Origin: Chloroflexi bacterium RBG_13_51_52
Lineage (GTDB): Bacteria > Chloroflexota > Dehalococcoidia > Dehalococcoidales > RBG-16-60-22
Assembly (NCBI GenBank): GCA_001796525.1
Contig: MGMT01000074.1
Span: forward strand, 1-16,337
DNA length: 16,337 nt
Direction: 5' to 3'
This document shows positions 1 to 6,054 of this stretch, in pieces. A program made the translations under genes and the position numbers. Within the stretch, counting starts at the first letter, position 1, and every line of letters starts with the position of its first letter. The notes beneath the pieces were generated by a model. The model did no database searches and was not told where the DNA came from. It saw nothing but the letters and a program-made list of their open reading frames with translations.

Positions 1-214
1 CCTGCCGCAGGTAGCCGATGGTAGTGCCCCGGCGCACGGAAACGTTTCCTGTATCCGGTGTTATATTGCCGGCGATTATTTCAAATAAAGTGGTTTTGCC
101 CGAACCGTTCTGCCCGATTACCGCGATGCGGTCTCCCATGCCCACATTGAAGGTTATGCCGGTAAACAAATATTGCGCATTATATGATTTAGATACATTG
201 GAAATATTCAGCAT
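1..214 (-). CDS. ABC-F family ATP-binding protein, N-terminal fragment (cut by window edge)
   Basis: The reverse strand from an ATG at 214 reads 71 residues without a stop to base 1. They start MLNISNVSKSYNAQYLF and contain a perfect Walker A, GQNGSGKT, at residues 34-41, followed by FEIIAGNITPDTGNV and RRGTTIGYLRQ. The short run from start to Walker A and the 'IGYLRQ' phrase are typical of ABC-F proteins (Uup, YkpA, EttA group). These are soluble tandem-ATPase proteins that act on the ribosome and are not transporters. A GGGGA lies 7-8 bases before the ATG. Only the first part of the first ATPase domain is present, so the subfamily cannot be fixed; an ordinary ABC transporter ATPase is less likely. 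It is transcribed divergently from the gene at 369. Confidence 0.8.
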   Translation of the reverse strand, partial: MLNISNVSKSYNAQYLFTGITFNVGMGDRIAVIGQNGSGKTTLFEIIAGNITPDTGNVSVRRGTTIGYLRQ

Positions 215-294
215 GATATGTCCCCGTGTAAGTTGCCAGTTATCATTATACAGATATTGTTCAGCGAAGGGAATGAGTGAGGAACATTTTATGT

Positions 295-310
295 TTGTTT
301 TGGTAAACAA
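295..310. repeat. Perfect 6-4-6 inverted repeat in a divergent intergenic region
   Basis: TTGTTT (295-300), a TGGT spacer and AAACAA (305-310) form a perfect palindrome between the leftward ABC-F gene and the rightward gene at 369. TTGTTT could serve as a -35 box with TATCAT (316-321) as a -10, but that spacing is only 15 bp. It may be an operator or chance AT-rich symmetry; no regulator can be named. Confidence 0.25.
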
Positions 311-368
311 TGTGGTATCATATGAATAATACGTTTACATATTGAAAATTGTTTTTGAGGAGTAAAAA

Positions 369-977
369 GTGGAAGAAAAAATCGTCTATTTCGAAAAGCC
401 GGGCATTGAAAACACGGAGACGACTTTGAAGCTCGCCCTGGAACGAGCCAATGCGCGCGGCATTAAAAAGGTCGTTATGGCATCGACAAGGGGAAGTACA
501 GCGAGCCTGGCGGCAAAAAATTGGGCTAAAAGTGGCATTAAAATCGTCGTTATACCGCACCAGTTCGGATTTATGGGTGCGGAGTTCTCACCGGAAATGG
601 TAAAGGAACTGGAAAAACAGGGGCACACCGTGCACTTCGGGACAATGCTGTTTCACACGGAGCGTTTTTACGGCATGAACACGCCCACGATTATGGCTAA
701 TTTGCTCCGCACTTTTTGTCAGGGAATGAAGGTCTGTGTAGAAATTCTTTTGATGGCTGCCGACGGTGGCCATGTAGATATCGGGGAGCAGGTTGTGGTG
801 GTAAGCGGTTCGGGAAGGGGAGCGGATACGGCAGTGGTTGCCCTCGCCACAACCTCAACGCATCTGGCTGACCTGCATATCACGGAAATTATCTGCAAGC
901 CTCTCCAGACAAAACAGGGTCCGCCGCCATCGGCGCCGCCGCAGGGAGCGCCTCCGCCGGATAAGAAACCTGCATAA
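369..977 (+). CDS. Stand-alone pyruvate kinase alpha/beta (C-terminal-like) domain protein
   Basis: A 202-residue protein starting with GTG, preceded by GAGGAG about 7 bases upstream. It resembles the C-terminal (PK_C, allosteric) domain of pyruvate kinase without the catalytic barrel, a family known from archaeal and bacterial stand-alone proteins of unknown function. Residues 14-50 (ENTETTLKLALERANARG, then VVMASTRGSTASLAAKNW) form the Rossmann-like core, with the STRGSTA loop in the position where pyruvate kinase C-domains bind effector phosphate. A second glycine-rich strand-loop, VVVSGSGRGADTAVV, lies near residues 143-157. The last 20 residues are an unusual proline-rich tail (GPPPSAPPQGAPPPDKKPA). 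No membrane segment or signal peptide is seen. It probably binds a phosphorylated ligand, but no enzymatic activity can be claimed. A complete pyruvate kinase lies 12 kb away on the other strand. Confidence 0.8.
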   Translation: MEEKIVYFEKPGIENTETTLKLALERANARGIKKVVMASTRGSTASLAAKNWAKSGIKIVVIPHQFGFMGAEFSPEMVKELEKQGHTVHFGTMLFHTERFYGMNTPTIMANLLRTFCQGMKVCVEILLMAADGGHVDIGEQVVVVSGSGRGADTAVVALATTSTHLADLHITEIICKPLQTKQGPPPSAPPQGAPPPDKKPA

Positions 978-1050
978 TAGTTATTTTTGCAGTCGTGTTT
1001 GGTAAATTTAATAGCTGTCGATAAAGCATTACACTTTTACGGAGGTGAAG

Positions 1051-1503
1051 ATGATTATCGTGACGAGAACAGTAAAAGTAGACACGAATGCACCGGCCGA
1101 GGAGGGATTTGTTGCTATCTATAACATTACCCCTAAAGTGCAACAGCACCTTGTTGAGTCTTACGTTGCTAACGGGATTTTGACGGTATTCCTGCCCGGT
1201 ACCACCGCCGCCATCGGTACTATCGAATATGAGGCAGGCTTGCTTTCCGACTTTAAAAACATGTGGTCGCGTATTGTCCCCAGGGATTTGGTATATACGC
1301 ATAAGTTTCTCTGGGAAGAAAATAATGCCTGTTCTCACGTGCGGGCTTCATTAATGGGTGCGTCTCTGGTGGTTCCGCTGGTCAACAAGAGGTTGATACT
1401 GGGGCAATACCAGCAGATAATCCTGGTTGAGTTTGATAACCGCACCCGGAACCGGCAGGTTGTCCTGCAATTTATGGGTGAGAAGGGTACTGCTGAATAT
1501 TAA
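1051..1503 (+). CDS. YjbQ family protein (UPF0047; secondary thiamine-phosphate synthase-like)
   Basis: About 150 residues, the usual size for the UPF0047/YjbQ family (Pfam PF01894). The hallmark C-terminal block is present: SHVRASLMGASLVVPL, then a KRLILGQYQQIILVEFD stretch matching the family's G-L-x-LG-x-(W/Y)Q-x-I-x-L-x-E-x-D pattern, then the basic NRTRNRQVVLQFMG end. E. coli YjbQ weakly complements loss of thiamine-phosphate synthase; the true role of the family is unresolved. I chose ATG 1051 because GGAGG at 1041-1045 is well placed for it. The in-frame GTG at 1045 overlaps that ribosome-binding site. It may be co-transcribed with the gene at 369, although the gap is 73 bases. It converges on the selenoprotein gene with only 34 bases between stops and no visible terminator hairpin. 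Confidence 0.85.
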   Translation: MIIVTRTVKVDTNAPAEEGFVAIYNITPKVQQHLVESYVANGILTVFLPGTTAAIGTIEYEAGLLSDFKNMWSRIVPRDLVYTHKFLWEENNACSHVRASLMGASLVVPLVNKRLILGQYQQIILVEFDNRTRNRQVVLQFMGEKGTAEY

Positions 1504-1537
1504 ATATAACTGATAATATTCAAATTCTACGTAAAAC

Positions 1538-2764
1538 TTAATTAGCCTTCCGGCGGGCAACATCGCCCGGGACGATAAAATGAGCGCCCATCATGTTAAG
1601 CGTCTTATCCGGGCTGGACTCACAGGTTTTTTTAATAGCAAGAAGCACTTCTCCGGCTACCGTTTCATCCCAGAACCAGTCCTGGAGCAGCTTCGCGGAA
1701 GCGTTAGCCTGCCCTGGCTGGGAGGTTACTCCTTCGATATAGTATGCTTTTAAGTCTTCGGCGGCCAGTTTAAGCGTATATGCCAGCGAGATGTCCTGTC
1801 GGGGATTTGAAATTTCCTCACCTTTAACAAAGGCGTAAAGAAAGTCCGGCAGTTTTTCCAGGCTTATGCTGCTGACACCCACCGTGGTGCGCTGGCGTTT
1901 TTTCACAGCCATGTCATACCAGGGGCGCATGGCAGTCATTTCGCGTCGGAAGGATGAAAGCAACGGGTCGGTTGTGCCGTCTTCAAATGTGGCTCGACTG
2001 TAATTGACCGGGCAGGATAGTACCGTTATCTCATTATTTTCCAGTTCATCTTCAGGGAAGTCCTGCAACATCGGTCCTGCTGGAGCTTCTAGGAGTTCGA
2101 GGACGGAGATAAGCACCTTCCGCTGGAAAGCGGGGTCATCCGGGGCGCCTAGGGGTCGGCCCAGTTGGAATGGCACCCACAGTGCCCGGGGCGGTTTTAT
2201 GGTTTCTGTGTGAGGCCGGATAAGGCTGATACCGGTTGTAGGGACACCGGCCTCTTCTACGTAGTGGCTTAGAACGCCGACGGCGCTCGTGCAGCCCGGT
2301 CAAACGGGCAGGAGCAAGACGGCATTTACCCCGTCTTTCTTAAGAAGACCGGCGATTTCATATGCCGGCGCTTTTAACTCTTCCCCCCGGTGGGCACTGG
2401 ATACCGAATAATGAAAATCAGCTAGACTGCCGATAATGCCATCCCGTGCTATCTCACGCAGGCGGTCGATAGGGAAAACAACGTTCCAGTCCCGCTGGAA
2501 ACCGGAGCGGTCGAAGCTGGCGGCGATATGGGACATTACCAGGTCGTTGGGACGTACGTCTCCGGGAATGACACGGTAAAAATCATTCGGGTCGAGCTGG
2601 AAGGGGCGGTCATCGCGCATGTGAAGTCCGGCCGTGGTGATAATAGCCAGTCGGCGTTCACGTAAAGGCGGACCGCCAACCCAGGGGTTCGATTCAAAGG
2701 AGGGGCAGGGCAGACTTAATAGCATTTTTCTTTCTTCTTCGCTTACTTTTTCAAGACGGACCAT
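1538..2764 (-). CDS. GrdB-like selenoprotein (glycine/sarcosine/betaine/D-proline reductase selenoprotein B family), in-frame UGA read as selenocysteine
   Basis: Two apparent minus-strand ORFs (2764-2300 and 2176-1538) share a frame and are separated by one TGA at 2302-2300 with no other stop. Read as selenocysteine, it gives 408 residues. The junction reads DGVNAVLLLPV-U155-P-G-C158-TSAVGVLSHYVEEAGVPT, so U155 and C158 form a U-x-x-C redox pair. Downstream, PPRALWVPFQLGRPLGAPDD matches the 'P-lG-P' stretch of the GrdB/PrdB superfamily. GrdB-family subunits cleave C-N bonds of glycine, betaine, sarcosine or proline at a selenolate; related Chloroflexota proteins are recalled to have C-P-x-C here. 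The N-terminal half keeps the family pattern ITTAGLHM, ...SHIAASFD...NVVFPIDRLREIARDGIIG. The start is ATG 2764 with AGAGGAAG 7 bases upstream, under its own promoter. The C-terminal 200 residues (ELENNEITVLSC onward) are not recognised. No GrdA, GrdC/D, GrdE or PrdA partner and no sel gene lies in the window. The substrate is unknown, and a nonsense mutation is the less likely alternative. Confidence 0.82.
2266..2296 (-). promoter_or_regulatory. Candidate bacterial SECIS hairpin just downstream of the UGA
   Basis: On the minus strand, starting 13 bases after the TGA, GAGCGCC (2288-2282) pairs with GGCGTTC (2278-2272) around a GTC triloop (2281-2279). This is a 7-bp stem with one G-U pair. 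A lower stem, GGCT (2296-2293) with AGCC (2269-2266), extends it across a small internal loop (GCAC/TA). The loop G is the 19th base after the UGA, inside the distance and loop-G pattern described for bacterial SECIS elements that recruit SelB. Confidence 0.7.
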
Positions 2765-2788
2765 CTTCTAACTTCCTCTTTTTTCTAA

Positions 2789-2817
2789 AAATTATCACAA
2801 CCGTGCGGGTCTGTCAA
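2789..2817 (-). promoter_or_regulatory. Sigma70-type promoter of the selenoprotein gene
   Basis: On the minus strand a perfect -35 TTGACA (2817-2812) is followed by 17 bp and TAATTT (2794-2789). An alternative -10, GATAAT (2796-2791), has 15-bp spacing. The predicted start site is about 20 bases before the AGAGGAAG ribosome-binding site and the ATG at 2764, so the gene has its own leader. Confidence 0.6.
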
Positions 2818-2827
2818 ACGCAGAGAA

Positions 2828-2849
2828 GCGGATATTATCGGATAACCGC
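2828..2849. repeat. Interrupted inverted repeat upstream of the selenoprotein promoter
   Basis: GCGG-A-TAT (2828-2835) mirrors ATA-A-CCGC (2842-2849) around TATCGG, with one central mismatch per arm. It lies 11 bp upstream of the minus-strand -35 box, a plausible activator or repressor site. The 248-base gap 2765-3012 otherwise holds only the selenoprotein promoter and AT-rich sequence, with no gene or terminator that I can see. Confidence 0.3.
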
Positions 2850-3012
2850 CTTTGACGCGGCTCATTATGAATAATTTAGGATATTTTATCAATATTTTAC
2901 GTATTCATATCAAATCCTTATTGATTTTTACGGGGAATTTAATATCAGGCAGATAGCATTAAAGATAGCGAGACTTGAGAAGACTAGAGAAATGGTGTGA
3001 TGAAAAAAACAT

Positions 3013-4230
3013 ATGTCATTGAATATCTCTCGGAATGCCTGCTTAAGAGTTGGTATTTCTTTACTCTCTGCTATTGTTATAACAGCCGCATTGTTTATTG
3101 CCGCCCCAGAGCCGGCTAACGCCTCAAACCCGCAGTACATCAATTGGCAGGAATATCCTGCGAATCCGGTCTTCGACCCTGTAGAAAGAGTCTACTATCC
3201 CAGCATTATCTTCGATGGGTCGACCTATAAAATGTGGTATGATGACGGCTCTGGGACGAGATATTCATCTTCTGTGGATGGCATCAGCTGGGCATCTGGT
3301 ACTTCGCTAGCCGGTCTGACCAACGCCCGCCACGCTGTTGTTCAATGGATAGGCACCAAATACATGGCTTGGTACTGGAACTCCACCCAGCTATACTCGA
3401 TTAATGCCATCAGGACGGCGGAATCAAACGACGGAATAAACTGGACTTTTGACGCCCCCATTACTCAAGTTGGCACAACGGTAATAACGGGAATTTCGGG
3501 GAATTGGAACGGGGGTTCTTACGGACCGTGTGAAGTCTTTTATAATCCAGCCGGTTCGGCGACAATCGTAGCGCCTGTGGATGCTGCGACCGTATGGCAA
3601 AACAAGTTCGTCATGTACTACGACGGGACTACCGGTGGTCTCGAGGATATCGGCATCGCTGTCAGCGCCAATGGCAAGCAGTGGCAGGGCTATAATGGGG
3701 GTACCACGCCGGTGCTGGCTCATGGGGGTGGTACTACGTGGGACTCCAATTATGCTACCTTCTGCTCGGTCCAAAAAATAGACGGTATCTACCATATGTG
3801 GTATTCCGGTGGTCAAACAGCCAGTCATGAAGGCATAGGATACGCCCAGTCGAACGACGGCATTACCTGGACTAAGTACACCGGCAATCCAATCATGCAC
3901 AGGAATGATGGCGTTCCCTGGCGCTCAACCAGGACATACACGCCCAGGGTATTATATGATGCCGGCGGATTCAACGGTCAGGGTGAGCCTGCCCAGCTTA
4001 AAATGTGGTACAACGGCACGGATGCGGCCGGTAATTACGCGCTGGGCTACGCCCGTATTACTATTTCACCCGCACTGGTAACTGTCGGCGGGCGGGTCAA
4101 CCCTGTAAATAAAATAGCTATATTGATGCCGTATTTTTACATGATTGGTGGGCTTGTAGCCGTAATTGCTGTCGGTATGTTTACGTGGAAAAAGCTGTCA
4201 TTCGCCAGGGTAAACAGCCGGAAAAATTAA
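3013..4230 (+). CDS. Exported five-bladed beta-propeller (glycosidase-like fold) protein with C-terminal membrane anchor
   Basis: A 405-residue protein. Residues 1-37 form a signal peptide (LRVGISLLSAIVITAALFIA core, then ANA as the likely cleavage motif). The body repeats a pattern of W/Y-x-M-W/Y-Y followed by S-x-D-G-I-x-W: YKMWYDD, SSVDGISW, KYMAWYW, ESNDGINW, KFVMYYDG, YHMWYSGG, QSNDGITW and LKMWYNG. This pattern is typical of five-bladed propellers of the GH32/43/68/130-like superfamily. No catalytic acid triad can be assigned with confidence, so enzymatic activity is unproven. Residues 368-392 form a hydrophobic helix followed by the basic tail KKLSFARVNSRKN, which indicates anchoring in the membrane with the propeller outside. 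No good ribosome-binding site precedes ATG 3013, and a TGA lies four codons upstream in frame. It converges with the aldo/keto reductase gene, with 18 bases between stops. Confidence 0.7.
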   Translation: MSLNISRNACLRVGISLLSAIVITAALFIAAPEPANASNPQYINWQEYPANPVFDPVERVYYPSIIFDGSTYKMWYDDGSGTRYSSSVDGISWASGTSLAGLTNARHAVVQWIGTKYMAWYWNSTQLYSINAIRTAESNDGINWTFDAPITQVGTTVITGISGNWNGGSYGPCEVFYNPAGSATIVAPVDAATVWQNKFVMYYDGTTGGLEDIGIAVSANGKQWQGYNGGTTPVLAHGGGTTWDSNYATFCSVQKIDGIYHMWYSGGQTASHEGIGYAQSNDGITWTKYTGNPIMHRNDGVPWRSTRTYTPRVLYDAGGFNGQGEPAQLKMWYNGTDAAGNYALGYARITISPALVTVGGRVNPVNKIAILMPYFYMIGGLVAVIAVGMFTWKKLSFARVNSRKN

Positions 4231-4248
4231 ACGGATTGCTGTTTTATC

Positions 4249-5115
4249 CTAGTCCATCCGGGGACCGGCCAGCGGCTGATATTGCACTACTTGAGACATC
4301 GCTTCCTGTTGCTCTCTTTCGTTTAATGGTTTGAACCTTTTTGCCGCATCTAAAATCATTGGCCAGAGCTGCAGTTCCCCCGGCATTACGGCAGAGGTGA
4401 TGTCCTGGCTAAGCGTAAACCGGAGGCTTTTTTCTATTTCCTTTGGCTCGTCAAACGGTTCGTACCAGGTATTGTAAGGGTGCTGCCTTGCTTTAGCCCC
4501 TTCCCAGGCGCGCTTGGCTACCGACTTTATAGCCATGACACCCACATCCTTTTGACGGGCGGTTTTTAGTAATGGTTTGAAGTCATTCCAGTCGGTAGGG
4601 TGGGCGGCGTGTACCCGGTTCAGGGGAAACATCACCGTATCGAAGTTAAAAAGTTTCAAAGCCTGGTTATGTAGGGGCGGATTGTGCCCGGTGATACCGA
4701 TAAAGCGTAACAGTCCCTGGGCTTTGGCTTCCATGATAGCTTCCATGGCACCTCCCGGACCGAGGGCTGTATTCAAGGTTTTAATATCATCGACGCCATG
4801 AAGCTGGAACAGGTCAAAACGGTCGACTTTCAGAGTATCGAGGGAACGTTTCAGGCTTTCCCAGGCTCCGGTTTTAGTCCGTTCCGCCGTCTTACAGCCC
4901 AGGAAGAACTTTTTCCCGTTCCTTTTAAACCATGAACCCAGGTGTTTCTCCGCATCTCCGTAAAGCGGTGAGACATCGATATGGTTGATGCCGTTTTCCA
5001 GCGCCATTTCCAGTGCAGCATCTGCCTCTTTCTGTCTGACGCGGAACAAAGCAAAGCTCCCGAATATCAGGATGCTGCTCATGTGCTCCGTCTTACCCAG
5101 TCGTCTTTTTTCCAT
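4249..5115 (-). CDS. Aldo/keto reductase
   Basis: A 288-residue NAD(P)H-dependent oxidoreductase of the aldo/keto reductase superfamily, a soluble TIM barrel that reduces carbonyls to alcohols. The catalytic tetrad is visible: D47 and Y52 in NHIDVSPLYG, K75 in FLGCKTAERT and H106 in DLFQLHGV. The N-terminal MEKRRLGKTEHMSSILIFG strand is typical, as are the later FIGITGHNPP and VGVMAIKSVAKRAW segments. The physiological substrate cannot be read from the sequence. It follows the cupin gene at 5137 by 21 bases, with a GGAGG just before its ATG, so the two are almost certainly one operon driven from the promoter near 5670. Confidence 0.9.
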   Translation of the reverse strand: MEKRRLGKTEHMSSILIFGSFALFRVRQKEADAALEMALENGINHIDVSPLYGDAEKHLGSWFKRNGKKFFLGCKTAERTKTGAWESLKRSLDTLKVDRFDLFQLHGVDDIKTLNTALGPGGAMEAIMEAKAQGLLRFIGITGHNPPLHNQALKLFNFDTVMFPLNRVHAAHPTDWNDFKPLLKTARQKDVGVMAIKSVAKRAWEGAKARQHPYNTWYEPFDEPKEIEKSLRFTLSQDITSAVMPGELQLWPMILDAAKRFKPLNEREQQEAMSQVVQYQPLAGPRMD

Positions 5116-5136
5116 ATTAACCTCCGGTGTTCTCTT

Positions 5137-5616
5137 TTAGTCTTCCTTGCCGGTCGCCCGTGTGTAGGAAGTGCCGTTCCCGCTGGTAAAGAAAAGGATG
5201 GGGCTATCGATTCGCCGGAAAGATATGGGTCCATGCGATAGTCCCCGCGGGGCGAAGACAATCGTGCTTTTGTTAAGGATATACTGCTCGTCTTCCAGCC
5301 AGATTTCCACTTCTCCGCCGAGCTCCCGCGCGCTTCCCTTATAGTTCCCGAAAAAGCCCAGTATCTCATCGAAGTCATGGCTGTGTGCAATTTCGATATT
5401 CGTTGGGGGTTCCCCGTGCTTGGCAACCATCCACACCGCATCGAAATATAAAGCTCCCCTGGCTACAGCGTCGTTCAGGGAAAGCACATGGGCGGAATCC
5501 GTATAATTGCCGGCTTTTCTCTGGTCTTCCAGCCTTTTCAAGAACCCGGCGGGCGGTGGTTGTTTGGGGCGTATATCTTCTGTAATAACGTATTGGGCGT
5601 ATTTTCTTTCCGGCAT
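5137..5616 (-). CDS. Cupin-fold protein with intact metal-binding motifs
   Basis: 159 residues forming a single cupin barrel. Cupin motif 1 is intact as H78-x-H80-x3-E84-x5-G90 (IAHSHDFDEILGFFG). Motif 2 is present as P123-x-G125-x2-H128 (FAPRGLSHGPI). This supplies the usual three-His/one-Glu metal site, so a metal-dependent enzyme or ligand-binding role is possible. No signal peptide is seen. The ATG at 5616 has AAGGAG five bases upstream. It is the first gene of a two-gene operon with the aldo/keto reductase and is divergent from another cupin gene at 5728. The reaction is not identifiable from the sequence. Confidence 0.8.
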   Translation of the reverse strand: MPERKYAQYVITEDIRPKQPPPAGFLKRLEDQRKAGNYTDSAHVLSLNDAVARGALYFDAVWMVAKHGEPPTNIEIAHSHDFDEILGFFGNYKGSARELGGEVEIWLEDEQYILNKSTIVFAPRGLSHGPISFRRIDSPILFFTSGNGTSYTRATGKED

Positions 5617-5655
5617 ATAATCTCCTTATGTGATATTATCGCGATGGATTATGTG

Positions 5656-5685
5656 ATTATAGTCCTATTCTGAATTTTCGGTCAA
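5656..5685 (-). promoter_or_regulatory. Promoter of the cupin - aldo/keto reductase operon
   Basis: On the minus strand TTGACC (5685-5680), an 18-bp spacer and a perfect TATAAT (5661-5656) precede the cupin ATG at 5616 by 39 bases. A direct repeat of TTATGTGAT (5626-5634 and 5649-5657, 23 bp apart) covers the -10 box and the expected start site, a possible regulator target. Confidence 0.65.
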
Positions 5686-5699
5686 TTTTAAAGTATAAT
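5671..5699 (+). promoter_or_regulatory. Probable promoter of the rightward cupin - lipoprotein operon
   Basis: A perfect -10 TATAAT at 5694-5699 lies 28 bases before the cupin ATG. The matching -35 (TGAATT, 5671-5676, spacer 17) is weak and overlaps the region of the opposing promoter, so the two units could compete or be co-regulated. Confidence 0.45.
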
Positions 5700-5727
5700 A
5701 AATAAAAAGCTAAAGGGGAGAGTGAAC

Positions 5728-6054
5728 ATGAAATCAGAAAATTTATCGGGGAAGGTGGCGGCGATGATTGGCTTGGTGGAATACCAGGCTGGCTCTGTCG
5801 TTAGCCGGACGATAATTGATAAACCGGCTGGCACTATAACCCTCTTCGCTTTTGATAAAGGGCAGGGATTAAGCGAGCATACTGCCCCCTTCGATGCTAT
5901 GGTCTATATCCTCGATGGTGAGGCCGAGGTTTCTATATCCGGTAAGCCCCTTACAGTAAAACAGGGAGAGATGGTCATCATGCCGGCCAACCAGCCCCAT
6001 GCGTTGAAAGCTATACACCGCTTCAAAATGATGCTGGCAATGATAAAGTCATGA
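5728..6054 (+). CDS. Small single-domain cupin (cupin_2) protein
   Basis: A 108-residue cupin with the classic core GLSEHTAPFDAMVYILDGEAEVSI followed by KQGEMVIMPANQPHALKA. The first His of motif 1 is H51, but the second His position is Ala (A53) and the Glu is Asp (D56); H91 of motif 2 is kept. The same HTAPFDA variant is common among small bacterial cupins, so this is not damage, though the metal site differs from the neighbouring cupin's. I chose ATG 5728 over the in-frame GTG at 5722 because AAGGGGAG ends seven bases before the ATG. Its stop overlaps the next gene's first candidate ATG (ATGA). Function unknown; a sensor or storage-type small-molecule binder is possible. Confidence 0.85.
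   Translation: MKSENLSGKVAAMIGLVEYQAGSVVSRTIIDKPAGTITLFAFDKGQGLSEHTAPFDAMVYILDGEAEVSISGKPLTVKQGEMVIMPANQPHALKAIHRFKMMLAMIKS

Noticed and set aside
889..1338. Minus-strand ORF of 149 codons opposite the YjbQ gene
   Set aside because: It is antisense to two well-supported genes, has no recognisable domain, and its composition follows the opposite-strand codons.
1538..2764. Reading the selenoprotein region as a pseudogene or as two separate genes
   Set aside because: There is one in-frame TGA only, at the expected redox-Cys position. Family-like sequence continues on both sides and a SECIS-like hairpin follows. The start at 2176 has no ribosome-binding site.
3424..3900. Minus-strand ORF of 158 codons inside the five-bladed propeller gene
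   Set aside because: It is a shadow of the repeat-rich sense gene, with no ribosome-binding site and no family resemblance.
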